Position numbers and translations under genes: made by a program. This document shows positions 31,423 to 38,676 of a stretch of 38,676 nucleotides of DNA, piece after piece. The stretch lies in NCBI GenBank assembly GCA_017405785.1, contig JAFQZR010000015.1:38360-77035 (forward strand). The letters run 5' to 3'. How positions within the stretch are numbered: position 1 is the stretch's first letter; the number at the start of each line of letters is the position of its first letter. A model generated the notes under the pieces. That model ran no database searches. It saw nothing but the letters and a program-made list of their open reading frames with translations, and was not told the DNA's origin. Source of the stretch: Erysipelotrichaceae bacterium. GTDB lineage: Bacteria; Bacillota_I; Bacilli_A; Erysipelotrichales; Erysipelotrichaceae.

Positions 31423-32166
31423 ATGGAGATAAAGATAATGACATATGCTGCTATAGCATATGTAAAAAAGAATATTCACTTTGTAGCAAATCATTATAAG
31501 CAGAATGATCAACCAGAAAAATGGCTGCGTGAAGCACTTGGAGAGGCTCCGTTTGTTTCTATAGATATTGCAGAGATCCCTGATTTTGATCTGGAATTAT
31601 CGCAAGAACGATCTGATACTGATGTCAAAAACATAAAAACTCTATATGAAAATATGATTACTCTAAATGATAGTTTTGCATCAGATGAAAGATTGTGGGC
31701 AGGATTAGCACACACAAAGTTTTATTCATACATGATAAACAGATGGAAAATGCAAGATGCTGAAGGAACTAAATTGGAAAGCTCAATATTAGATCATTTT
31801 TTCTTTAATCACGGACAACAAAGGTCATATATGGTTAACTCTTTAGCTAGATTATGGTGGTATGGAAGAAAACTATATAAGGCCGATTCCAATCTCCTGT
31901 GGGAATATCTGGATTATATTAGTACGGATATTAATGGTGTGTTATTTACTTTGTTTGGATCTAATTGGGCTAATAATGCTACGTTAGTTTCTTCCTTTTT
32001 TGAAACAATAATAGATTATGAGAAAAGAAAAGGGAGACGCTTGACCAGAAAAGAGATAAATGAAGGGATGAGATTTATGCAATTATTGGGAGGAACTTAC
32101 TCTTTAGATGTGGTTGAAAAAGAGTTCATAGATCAACAATTACAAAACTATTACATGAATTATTAG
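31423..32166 (+). CDS. DUF6339-like protein, fourth gene of the GHKL operon
   Basis: The 247-residue helical protein has ERLWAGLAHTKFYSYMINRW (about residues 89-108) and SMVNSLARLWWYGRKLYKAD-like text (about 143-160), which resembles the DUF6339 group found in defence-type loci. It is rich in Trp and Tyr in these two blocks, suggesting a conserved binding groove. No known catalytic motif is seen. It begins 13 bp after the previous gene with a GGGAGCAAGG site, and is followed after 18 bp by a small membrane protein. The family name is from memory of the pattern and should be verified; the function is unknown. Confidence 0.7.
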   Translation: MEIKIMTYAAIAYVKKNIHFVANHYKQNDQPEKWLREALGEAPFVSIDIAEIPDFDLELSQERSDTDVKNIKTLYENMITLNDSFASDERLWAGLAHTKFYSYMINRWKMQDAEGTKLESSILDHFFFNHGQQRSYMVNSLARLWWYGRKLYKADSNLLWEYLDYISTDINGVLFTLFGSNWANNATLVSSFFETIIDYEKRKGRRLTRKEINEGMRFMQLLGGTYSLDVVEKEFIDQQLQNYYMNY

Positions 32167-32184
32167 AATAAGGAGGTATTTACT

Positions 32185-32544
32185 ATAAGACTATATTTAT
32201 TGATTTCTATAATATGCGGGTTTGCTAAATCACAATTAATTGGTAATCCTTTTGAAGTATTAGGCGACGGCATTTTGATAAATAAAGTATTACTATCGCC
32301 ACAATTATTAGGTATTCTTATCGAGCCCCTTTTACATGTTTTATCTTACACAATGGTAGGGTTGTTATACAAAGAACGATCAGCACCAGCATTAGGTTCC
32401 ATTCTCTACTTGATAATGTATGTGTGCAATAGCTTCATACTATACGTTATGAGCTTATTTGGGTTAAAAATATGGAGTAGTACTATTATCATTTTTGTCT
32501 ATTTATTCTTATTTATAATGGTTGCCAAAATAGTTAATGAATAA
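32185..32544 (+). CDS. Small membrane protein, last gene of the GHKL operon, probable ATA start
   Basis: The product of about 119 residues has three to four membrane segments (LYLLISIICGF, LLGILIEPLLHVLSYTMVGL, LGSILYLIMYVCNSFILYVM, IIIFVYLFLFIMVAKI). A perfect AAGGAGG (32171-32177) is 8 bases ahead of ATA at 32185 and no ATG is in reach; TTG at 32200 is too far (23 bases) from that site. So either ATA is used as a start, or an ATG decayed to ATA and the gene is now little expressed. In a defence operon a small membrane protein can be the pore-like effector (inference). A 46-bp palindrome follows its stop codon at once. Confidence 0.65.
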   Translation: MRLYLLISIICGFAKSQLIGNPFEVLGDGILINKVLLSPQLLGILIEPLLHVLSYTMVGLLYKERSAPALGSILYLIMYVCNSFILYVMSLFGLKIWSSTIIIFVYLFLFIMVAKIVNE

Positions 32545-32545
32545 A

Positions 32546-32591
32546 ACAAATGAAACGCGTTAATTGTGCACAATTAACGCCTTTCATTTGT
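32546..32591. repeat. 46-bp near-perfect palindrome behind the GHKL operon
   Basis: ACAAATGAAA, one mismatched base, then GCGTTAATTGTG and its exact reverse complement, then TTTCATTTGT: 22 of 23 pairs. It has no T-run and no loop. It could act as a bidirectional terminator, a cruciform, or a protein/recombination site. Confidence 0.85.
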
Positions 32592-32845
32592 ACGGGAATT
32601 CTATGTTTTTGAATTTGGTTACATTTAAAAGCGTCAAAATGTCTGCTTTTCATAAATAAAGAACACGATTATGCCTGGTAAATCAAGGTATGATTCTAAA
32701 ACAGATGCCGAAAGAGTTATCAAACTGGTTGATGAAATTGAAGAGTTGCTGAATAGGGAGATAAAGAATATATGAGGAAGTTGTTAAACTCCTGAAAACA
32801 ACTTGGGTAATGGTGATACAATAATATAAAGGAGAACACCATAGT
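32592..32845. other. Gene-poor stretch ahead of the 639-aa protein
   Basis: No supported gene. A 34-codon frame at 32671-32775 (MPGKSRYDSKTDAERVIKLV) has no ribosome binding site and may be a gene fragment. Confidence 0.45.
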
Positions 32846-34765
32846 ATGGAACAGTATAAGTGCAGGATTTATGCAAAGTTCAGAAAAGAAAATGATTGGC
32901 AGGAATTTATCAATAAAGTTGAGATTTATAAATTGGGTAAAACATATCCGCTTTCTGATTTTCAGCAGAATTTTGTCAAGAGATCGACAATCGTTCGAAG
33001 GGACACTGAGCCTGGTTATTACAGCATACGTATCAGCAGGAATGATTTAAGCTGTCTGATTTGCGACGCATTCTATGAAAACTCCGCAGAACTCAATGTT
33101 AAGAAGTATTTCAAGATGGTTGGCAACAAAGGAATCGCTTTGGCAGACTGTTATGTTGATTCTTCTGATCCGGCAATCAGTAAAGAGTTTTATTGTCTGG
33201 GAGAAGAATATCATAAGTTTCGCAGGAAGAAAGGGGCTGCTGAGCATTTTGAAATTGATATAACTGATTGCAGCAAATGGCTTGGTGAAGAAAGAATAAG
33301 TGAATTATCAGAAGACGAAAAGGAGCTGTTAAGTCAGATTAGTGAGGCAGGAAAGAATAAGGTATCAGAAGATGAGGCGGCCCTGTTAAGAAAGATCCAT
33401 AGGAAAGGAAAACAGATGAATCTCAGGGACATTTTCCCGCATTTGAATAAGAATCAGGATAATGGACTGGTCATAAAGAATGGGATCTGCACTGATTGGT
33501 ATGATTATCAGGAAAAGCTTCTGGACGTTGATTCATCTTCACTTCCTGATGGCGGTATACTAGTTGAAAACGACAATTGGTTTTTACCATCGGAAGTCTT
33601 AGAGATAGATAAGGACAATGACATATTCACTTCTGATGATGGATTTAATACGCTGGTATTTACAACAAATCTGAGAAGGATTGATCCATCGATTTTCAAA
33701 TGCAGAGGATTCGAACATGTATACATTATCGATGCTGAAACCGAAGATGTTTTGTTCAGCTCGGAAAAGTTCTATCTTGATGATCCAAATGGACAGTTGA
33801 AAGATGATGAATTATGGAATGAATTTGTTAAGAGTTACAATGAGTGGCCTGCTGTCGCCATGGCTAATCCATGTTTTTTCAATCCAAGATGGCAGAATAA
33901 TCCAAGATTAGATATGCTATATACTCTTAATAAGATAAATTGGAGAGATTGGGGAGAATATGTAACCCGTATAATGGAATGGGAAGATTACGTGGACCGT
34001 CTGGTAAACTGCCCTGACAGCGAATCTCATTATGACCATTTGAACAAGCCAAACCTGGAGCAGCCAGTTATACTGAACATGGAGTATCCAGATGGTGAGA
34101 TTCGTGAAATTGGCGGGGAAAAGGTCATGTTAGTACAAGTTAAATATGAAGCAAGTGCCACTTATGTACTGGATGTGGATGTTAACGCATTTTCAGAAAA
34201 GAACATATTCTTTAAAAAGCCACCTGTTATCCCTGAGGAACTGTTAAGGAAGTTTAGGGATTTGGACATAACGCTCTCTTCTGAGGAAATCATTAAATAC
34301 TTTGGCTGTGATATTGAGGCAGAAGATTGGTATATAGATAAACCTATTGAGATAAGAAAAGACCAGATAGTAATACATTGTAAGTCTTCTGTGTATTCCT
34401 GGCCTGAATTATGGGAAGAAATATGCAAGCGTTATGGATTAAGGCTGAGTATGTTTGCTCTATGTGATGATGACTCTAAATACTATTGGACAGAAGGGCA
34501 TTGCTTTGAAAATGCCGTGTTACTGTTCTATCCGAAGGATAACAGCGGGTATTATTACGATTTCTTTACAGACCTCAGTGAAGGAAAACTGTTCTACAGC
34601 ATACCGGAAGCACTAGAGTTTGCGGCGGACAGAAAGAACTGGACAATGGTCAAACCAACGATGGAGGTTTACTGGCGTACGATACTCAAAGAAGAGGAGT
34701 TTAAAAAAGATAAAATCTACAGCATTGAAGAACTTGAAGAGTTAGGCTATAAGGAAAAATGCTGA
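32846..34765 (+). CDS. Large acidic protein of unknown family, 639 aa
   Basis: I do not recognise this protein. It is cytoplasmic-looking, with no signal peptide or membrane segment. An approximate internal duplication near residues 158-190 (ELSEDEKELLSQISEAGKNK, then VSEDEAALLRKIHRKGKQ) suggests a helical hairpin. The rest alternates acidic, Trp/Tyr-rich strands (YDYQEKLLDVDSSSLPDGG, WRDWGEYVTRIMEWEDYVDR, YYDFFTDLSEGKLF). The AAAGGAGA site 10 bases before the ATG supports the start. It stands alone, with a long gap before it and a strong terminator behind it. Base composition is closer to the housekeeping genes than the R-M island is. Confidence 0.75.
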   Translation: MEQYKCRIYAKFRKENDWQEFINKVEIYKLGKTYPLSDFQQNFVKRSTIVRRDTEPGYYSIRISRNDLSCLICDAFYENSAELNVKKYFKMVGNKGIALADCYVDSSDPAISKEFYCLGEEYHKFRRKKGAAEHFEIDITDCSKWLGEERISELSEDEKELLSQISEAGKNKVSEDEAALLRKIHRKGKQMNLRDIFPHLNKNQDNGLVIKNGICTDWYDYQEKLLDVDSSSLPDGGILVENDNWFLPSEVLEIDKDNDIFTSDDGFNTLVFTTNLRRIDPSIFKCRGFEHVYIIDAETEDVLFSSEKFYLDDPNGQLKDDELWNEFVKSYNEWPAVAMANPCFFNPRWQNNPRLDMLYTLNKINWRDWGEYVTRIMEWEDYVDRLVNCPDSESHYDHLNKPNLEQPVILNMEYPDGEIREIGGEKVMLVQVKYEASATYVLDVDVNAFSEKNIFFKKPPVIPEELLRKFRDLDITLSSEEIIKYFGCDIEAEDWYIDKPIEIRKDQIVIHCKSSVYSWPELWEEICKRYGLRLSMFALCDDDSKYYWTEGHCFENAVLLFYPKDNSGYYYDFFTDLSEGKLFYSIPEALEFAADRKNWTMVKPTMEVYWRTILKEEEFKKDKIYSIEELEELGYKEKC

Positions 34766-34884
34766 CAAAGTCGCATTTTTCAGGAACGATATCAAATCCT
34801 ATTAAAAGAGACTTTTATCAAATTGTATATTAAAAACGAATTCGTTTCTTTTACGGTTCTTGCAAAGAATACCGTGCCCACATT

Positions 34885-34933
34885 ACGGCGTAAAATAAGT
34901 GCATTTCTAAGGCATTTATATACGCCGTTTTTC
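34885..34933 (+). terminator. Long-stem terminator behind the 639-aa protein gene
   Basis: ACGGCGTA pairs with TACGCCGT, continued inward by ATAAGTGC / GCATTTAT (one G-U pair), and is followed by TTTTTCG. About 16 paired bases. Confidence 0.88.
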
Positions 34934-35035
34934 GTTAAAAAATCACCTTCATATAAGAATATGAAAAAAATGCTCTAAGATGAAAAATCGAAAACGAGAA
35001 GAGAGGTTAATAACAATCAACCACTCCCTCGAGTA

Positions 35036-35854
35036 TTATTCCATGGATTTTAGCAGTTTTAAATTACATCTGTTCATTACTTCAACGAAATATATGTATT
35101 CTGCATCATTTATGTCTTTTTCCAATGCATCCATTTTCTCTTCATATTCTGTGAGCTTACCCATAAAACTCATGTAATCTGCCAGCATAGTTAATGAATT
35201 ATCAGATTCTTCATATTTCTCCATAAAGGAGATATATTCATCAATAAATGCCTCGTATGCATCTATAGCTTCCTTGATATCGGAACGGATTGAGTTAGTC
35301 TTTTCTTTTTCTGGTTCCTGTGTAGGCTCTGGTGTTGGTTCAGGCTCTGTTTCCGGTGCCGCCTCATCTTCTGCCAAATAAGAAAACGCAGCTGAAGATG
35401 TAATGTTACCGGTGACTCTGTCATATAATTGGGTAAGCCAGACTACCGGCATTTCGTATATATCACTATAACCATCATATACTCCTGTTACCAGTACACG
35501 ATGTTTTACTAAATCATCATATGCTTCTTTTGGTGTTAATGCGTCCACATCAAGCCCAAGCAACCATTCATGACCGTCAATATCTTTAAACACTGCTAAC
35601 AAAATCTTCATACCTTCAGAATCCAGGGTGTTAACTTCTTCGAATGATCCTTCCACCCAGATTTTCGTGCCAGCCAAGCCATTTTCCGAAGCATAGGAAT
35701 TAAACCTGTCAAAATCAGCTTTTTCAAATTTCTTATAAAAACCACTTGGCACAGTTTTTAAGGTTTCTTTTTCCAGTTCTGGTGTCTTAGAGCATCCAGC
35801 ACTTGTCATTATCAGCATTGCTGCCAATAGCATGCTAAGCAATTTCTTAATCAT
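35036..35854 (-). CDS. Lipoprotein with C-terminal DUF6591-like helical domain
   Basis: The 272-residue protein has a lipoprotein signal (LLSMLLAAMLIMTSAGC, Cys21), so it should sit on the outer face of the membrane. Residues about 40-160 form a globular domain (IWVEGSFEEVNTLD, LGLDVDALTPKEAYDDLV, RVLVTGVYDGYSD) with an OB-fold look. A Glu/Pro/Thr linker (PETEPEPTPEPTQEPEKEK) follows, and a helical domain (IKEAIDAYEAFIDEYISFME, then MLADYMSFMGKLTEYEEKMD) resembles DUF6591. It overlaps the MerR gene by 4 bases (ATGA), with AGGAGG inside the MerR gene end, so it is co-expressed with and perhaps controlled by that regulator. The function is unknown. Confidence 0.85.
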   Translation of the reverse strand: MIKKLLSMLLAAMLIMTSAGCSKTPELEKETLKTVPSGFYKKFEKADFDRFNSYASENGLAGTKIWVEGSFEEVNTLDSEGMKILLAVFKDIDGHEWLLGLDVDALTPKEAYDDLVKHRVLVTGVYDGYSDIYEMPVVWLTQLYDRVTGNITSSAAFSYLAEDEAAPETEPEPTPEPTQEPEKEKTNSIRSDIKEAIDAYEAFIDEYISFMEKYEESDNSLTMLADYMSFMGKLTEYEEKMDALEKDINDAEYIYFVEVMNRCNLKLLKSME

Positions 35855-36240
35855 CCTTCTGATCCTCCTTTGATTATTGTTAATACTTCATCCAGGTATT
35901 CATCCCTGGATTTTAAGTTATTCAGCCTGTTAATTTGGTTTAGCCGCCGTTCAATGGTTTCCTTTTCCCTCAGCAAAACTTCAGCTTGATTTGATATAGA
36001 ATTCTTGATGTCCTCTATGGGGCTGTCAATTAAGCTGCTTATATCGTTAATGCTGAAGCCAATCTCCTGGCTGAAGCGAATGAATGCAATTCTTTTGATT
36101 ATTTCTTCGTTATAAAGCAAGTGCCCATATTTATTCTTTGCTACTGGTTTAATGAGCTGCTTACTTTCATAACCTTGAATAGCTCGCCTAGAAACTTTCA
36201 ATTCGTTGCATACCTCCTTTAGGGTTTTAAAGTGTTCCAT
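35851..36240 (-). CDS. MerR family transcriptional regulator
   Basis: The 129-residue protein has the winged-helix N-terminus of MerR proteins (LKEVCNELKVSRRAIQGYES, with the YESKQLIKP wing) followed by RIAFIRFSQEIGFSINDISS and a coiled-coil dimer helix (VLLREKETIERRLNQINRLN). No Cys pair is present in the effector end, so it is not a metal sensor of the MerR/CueR kind. The wing motif 'Y-E-x-x-x-L-I' is intact. AAGGAGG precedes the start. Its own upstream palindrome lies right behind a TTGACT -35 box, as MerR operators do, so self-regulation together with the downstream lipoprotein is likely. Confidence 0.9.
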   Translation of the reverse strand: MEHFKTLKEVCNELKVSRRAIQGYESKQLIKPVAKNKYGHLLYNEEIIKRIAFIRFSQEIGFSINDISSLIDSPIEDIKNSISNQAEVLLREKETIERRLNQINRLNNLKSRDEYLDEVLTIIKGGSEG

Positions 36241-36265
36241 TTTTCTACCTCCTTAATCGTTAAAT

Positions 36266-36285
36266 TGCACGCAACGTGCAGTCAA
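36266..36285 (-). promoter_or_regulatory. Operator palindrome with -35 box for the MerR-lipoprotein unit
   Basis: TTGACT (minus strand, 36285-36280) overlaps by one base the palindrome TGCACG-TTG-CGTGCA (36280-36266). An operator in the spacer after the -35 box is the hallmark of MerR-controlled promoters. The -10 box is poor, consistent with activation by DNA twisting. Confidence 0.65.
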
Positions 36286-36335
36286 ACACTTTTCATAAAA
36301 GGCTGTGAAAAAATTGCGAATTACTCCTAAATAAA

Positions 36336-36358
36336 GAAAAACCTGCTTAAAAAGCAGG
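36336..36358 (-). terminator. Minus-strand terminator in the divergent gap
   Basis: CCTGCTT / AAGCAGG with a 3-base loop, followed on the minus strand by TTTTTCTTT. It would stop leftward transcripts before the MerR promoter, although no minus-strand gene lies to its right within the window. Confidence 0.7.
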
Positions 36359-36512
36359 CTATAAAAGCTCATCAATACTTAAATGGGATTAATAATAATG
36401 ATAAAATATATGTATTAGCAAGAAGATTATAATACTACCAATAACAGACAGCTAATAGAATTGAATTTATCAAAGAAGGAAAGCTCAGCAAAATAGGAGT
36501 TTAGAGGATTAT

Positions 36513-37589
36513 ATGGAAGACAATAAAAAAGAAGAAGTACTAGATAATATTGAAAGTGAATCTAACATTATCGTTAACGAGCCAAAGAAAAAAGCAAATT
36601 TAGGAAAGCTTAATCTTAAGGATGCTATGGCTTTAGCGAAAACTGTTGCTTCTAAAACTGGTGATGCAATTAAATCAACAGCAGAAGCAACCAAACCAGT
36701 CCTAAAAAAAGGGGGAGAAATTGCAGTTATCGCTAAGGACAAGAGTATTGATCTGGCTACAAAAGGAAAAGAGGAACTGGTAAAGGCTATTGATAAAAAC
36801 GGCAATGGTGAAATTGATATTGAAGATATTATCATCATCGGGATCAATTCTCCTGGAGTAAAGATAAATAGAGCAGATTTTCTGAAAAGAGAATTATCTA
36901 CTAAATATCCCGAATCGACAGTTAACAGAGCGATTGCAGAAACTCCTGCTTTAGCCGGAATTAAAACAGAAGATCTCGATAAAATTTGTGATGAGGTTAT
37001 AAAAAAAGAACGAAATATAGTTTCTGGCATTTCCTTTGCTCTAGGCGTTCCCGGGGGAGCTGCAATGTTAGCTACAATGCCGGCTGATATAGCTCAGTAC
37101 TATGGTTGCATGTTAAGGGTAATGCAGGAGGAGCTTTATCTATATGGTTTCCCGCAGATTAATGTCGATGGAAACGGATCTGTTCTTGATTCAGAAACAC
37201 TTAATTTAATTACGATATGTTTGGGAACTATGTATGGGGTTGCCGGTGCAAAGAATGCACTTCAAACTGTAGCTAAAGCATTATCAAAAGGTGTAGAAAA
37301 GAAGCTTATCAACATGGCTTTAACAAAAGGTACCATTTATCCGATTGTTAAAAAGACTGCTTCCTGGTTTGGTGTTAGAATGACGAAACAAATATTTGCC
37401 GGTGCCGTTGGCAAGGCTATTCCGTTCGTTGGTGGAGTAGTAGGCGGAGGTTTGACCTTTGTCTCTTTCAAACCTTGTTGTGATAGATTGAAGGAATCTC
37501 TAAAAGAGACCAGACTGGCAAATCCAGAACTTAATGATGACCCAAATATAATTGATATTGAAGTAGATTATGTTGAACAACAGCAATAA
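36513..37589 (+). CDS. EcsC-like protein with an EF-hand-type loop
   Basis: The 358-residue protein has a charged N-terminus (KKANLGKLNLKDAMALAKTV) and an EF-hand-like calcium loop DKNGNGEIDIED near residue 94. The large C-terminal region with Gly-rich amphipathic stretches (GISFALGVPGGAAMLATMPA, DIAQYYGCM, VGGVVGGGLTF) resembles the EcsC family, whose function is not well known. A conserved block between (IGINSPGVKINRADFLKREL) recurs in Bacillota homologues of this type (recalled, not searched). It stands 59 bp ahead of parB on the same strand, in the place where parA is usually found. A GAGG site precedes the ATG. Confidence 0.72.
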   Translation: MEDNKKEEVLDNIESESNIIVNEPKKKANLGKLNLKDAMALAKTVASKTGDAIKSTAEATKPVLKKGGEIAVIAKDKSIDLATKGKEELVKAIDKNGNGEIDIEDIIIIGINSPGVKINRADFLKRELSTKYPESTVNRAIAETPALAGIKTEDLDKICDEVIKKERNIVSGISFALGVPGGAAMLATMPADIAQYYGCMLRVMQEELYLYGFPQINVDGNGSVLDSETLNLITICLGTMYGVAGAKNALQTVAKALSKGVEKKLINMALTKGTIYPIVKKTASWFGVRMTKQIFAGAVGKAIPFVGGVVGGGLTFVSFKPCCDRLKESLKETRLANPELNDDPNIIDIEVDYVEQQQ

Positions 37590-37648
37590 TTATGCGTTCA
37601 AAGTGCTGAAATATTACTGATAGTAAAATGAAAGCGAGAGAGGATAAC

Positions 37649-38515
37649 ATGCCCAATAACAGCAAGCTGGGAAGCGGACTTGATGCGATCTTCGGATCTG
37701 ATATAAACAGTCTGCTTGATGATATACAGAACGGTAATGAACCGGAAGGTGTTACTACAAGTAATACCACTTTAGCATTGACCGATATCAAACCGAATCC
37801 ATATCAGCCAAGAGAGATCTTCGATGAAGAGAAGTTAAAAGAACTGGCTGACTCCATTAAGGAGCATGGTGTATTCACTCCTGTATTAGTTAGAAAAGTA
37901 ACCGTTGGATATGAACTCGTAGCAGGGGAGAGAAGAACCAAGGCAGCAGAGATTGCCGGTTTAACTGAGATACCAGCCATCATAGTTGATTTCGATGATG
38001 ATCAGATGATGGAGATCTCTTTGTTGGAGAATATACAGAGAGAAAACCTGACTGCCATTGAAGAAGCAAAGGCGTATAAGAACCTTATTGATAAAAGGGG
38101 ATATACCCAGGAAGAATTAGGAAAACGTGTCAGCAAATCCAGGGAACATGTTGCAAATACCTTAAGACTGCTATCCTTGCCGGATAAAGTACAGAAGCTG
38201 GTTGAAAACGGTTCATTAACTGCCGGGCAGGCCAGACCGCTGATCACGGTTGATCCTAAAGATATAGATCAGTTAGTTGATAAAGTAGTAAAAGAAAACC
38301 TCTCTGCTAGAAGAGTAGAGAAGCTTGTACAGGATTATAAAAATCCACCGATTAAGAATACTCCTGTTATCAGTGAAGCTGCCCAGGAACACCAGAAACA
38401 GTTACAGCACTATTTGCAGACAAGAGTAAAGATAGATGGAACAAAGATCACTATCAACTATGTTGATGAAAATGATTTGGAAAGAATCGTTGAAGCTATT
38501 TGTTCGAAGGAATAA
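37649..38515 (+). CDS. parB: Chromosome-partitioning protein ParB / Spo0J
   Basis: The 288-residue protein begins MPNNSKLGSGLDAIFGSD, the typical start of Spo0J/ParB. Motifs follow in order: DIKPNPYQPREIFDEEKLKE, AGERRTKAAEIAG (GERR box, CTP-binding core), LLENIQRENL, the helix-turn-helix YTQEELGKRVSKSREHVANT, and a C-terminal dimer domain (LQTRVKIDGTKITINYVDEN). It loads onto parS sites as a CTP-gated clamp and helps chromosome segregation with ParA/Soj. Start at 37649 has GAGAGAGG ahead of it; an ATG seven codons earlier has none. No parA is upstream, and I found no parS sequence in the window. Confidence 0.97.
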   Translation: MPNNSKLGSGLDAIFGSDINSLLDDIQNGNEPEGVTTSNTTLALTDIKPNPYQPREIFDEEKLKELADSIKEHGVFTPVLVRKVTVGYELVAGERRTKAAEIAGLTEIPAIIVDFDDDQMMEISLLENIQRENLTAIEEAKAYKNLIDKRGYTQEELGKRVSKSREHVANTLRLLSLPDKVQKLVENGSLTAGQARPLITVDPKDIDQLVDKVVKENLSARRVEKLVQDYKNPPIKNTPVISEAAQEHQKQLQHYLQTRVKIDGTKITINYVDENDLERIVEAICSKE

Positions 38516-38594
38516 GTATTATGCCAAAACTATTAACGGGTGTGCCCTAAAGAGGTGTATTCTGTGATAACAAAGTATAAAGGATGATGATCTA

Positions 38595-38676
38595 ATGAAT
38601 AAGGTGATAGTCATATTTTTCATGTTTGCCTTTCTCGGATGGGTCTGGGAAAGCATATACTGTACGGCAAAAGACA
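38595..38676 (+). CDS. CmpB-type membrane protein, start only (cut by window edge)
   Basis: The 27 visible codons begin MNKVIVIFFMFAFLGWVWES and go on IYCTAKD, the start of the same putative ABC-transporter type IV family as the gene at 8502-9131 (FIGYVYECIA there, FLGWVWESIY here). AAAGG lies about 10 bases before the ATG. It follows parB after 79 bp, with no terminator between. Confidence 0.75.
   Translation, partial: MNKVIVIFFMFAFLGWVWESIYCTAKD

Noticed and set aside
32671-32775. Plus-strand frame of 34 codons starting MPGKSRYDSKTDAERV
   Set aside because: Looks like coding sequence, but no ribosome binding site and an in-frame stop six codons upstream; at most a gene fragment.
37590-38676. 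parS sites (TGTTTCACGTGAAACA type) near parB
   Set aside because: Looked for by eye in this window and not found; an exact search of the whole genome would be needed.

Overview
The window looks like a chromosomal segment of a low-to-moderate GC Bacillota, most like an Erysipelotrichaceae-type gut or oral bacterium. The basis is a Met T-box ahead of metG, a metG-rlmH pair, HPr with His15 and Ser46, lipoproteins and cell-wall amidases with Gram-positive features, strong AGGAGG ribosome binding sites, and a Spo0J-type ParB. The organism call is an inference, because no rRNA is present.

Layout. (1) 1-12234 is mostly housekeeping: the start of tmk (minus strand, cut by the window edge) behind a histidine phosphatase and a papain-like hydrolase; a MATE exporter; T-box, metG and rlmH; a membrane protein and a surface amidase on the minus strand; an HD hydrolase coupled to a CmpB-type membrane protein; ptsH; phosphoglucomutase; and a lipoprotein. 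(2) 12235-19388 is a recombination-prone block. An intact prepilin peptidase gene (12908-13330, minus) is followed by two further copies of its first ~100 bp (15099-15204 and 19116-19218). The copies bracket a 1.8-kb segment with an Asn-rich microprotein and an orphan radical SAM gene, and a 4-kb segment with a CHAP hydrolase, a GNAT acetyltransferase, a serine recombinase, a ribbon-helix-helix protein and a tyrosine integrase. They look like att sites of elements that insert into the 5' part of the gene and restore it. (3) 19389-22332 is a short cluster of zinc-ribbon protein, ribbon-helix-helix protein, RlaP-like nucleotidyltransferase and Sel1-repeat protein. (4) 22576-32591 is a visibly AT-rich defence-like island: a nuclease with eight zinc-ribbon repeats and a NUMOD1 tail; a DUF3883 nuclease; two DNA methyltransferases facing each other over a shared terminator; a type II-like endonuclease; and, divergently, a five-gene operon built around a GHKL (MutL/MORC-like) ATPase. 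(5) 32846-38676 holds a large unknown protein, a MerR-lipoprotein pair, an EcsC-like protein, parB without an adjacent parA, and the start of a second CmpB-type membrane protein.

How it fits together. The R-M genes and the GHKL operon probably form one defence island. The GHKL operon has its own clear promoter and tight gene spacing, and it ends in a small membrane protein whose best-placed start codon is ATA, so it is the strongest candidate for an undescribed system. The triple prepilin-peptidase repeat is the second main point of interest: the stem beside its start codon differs between copies by paired, compensating substitutions.
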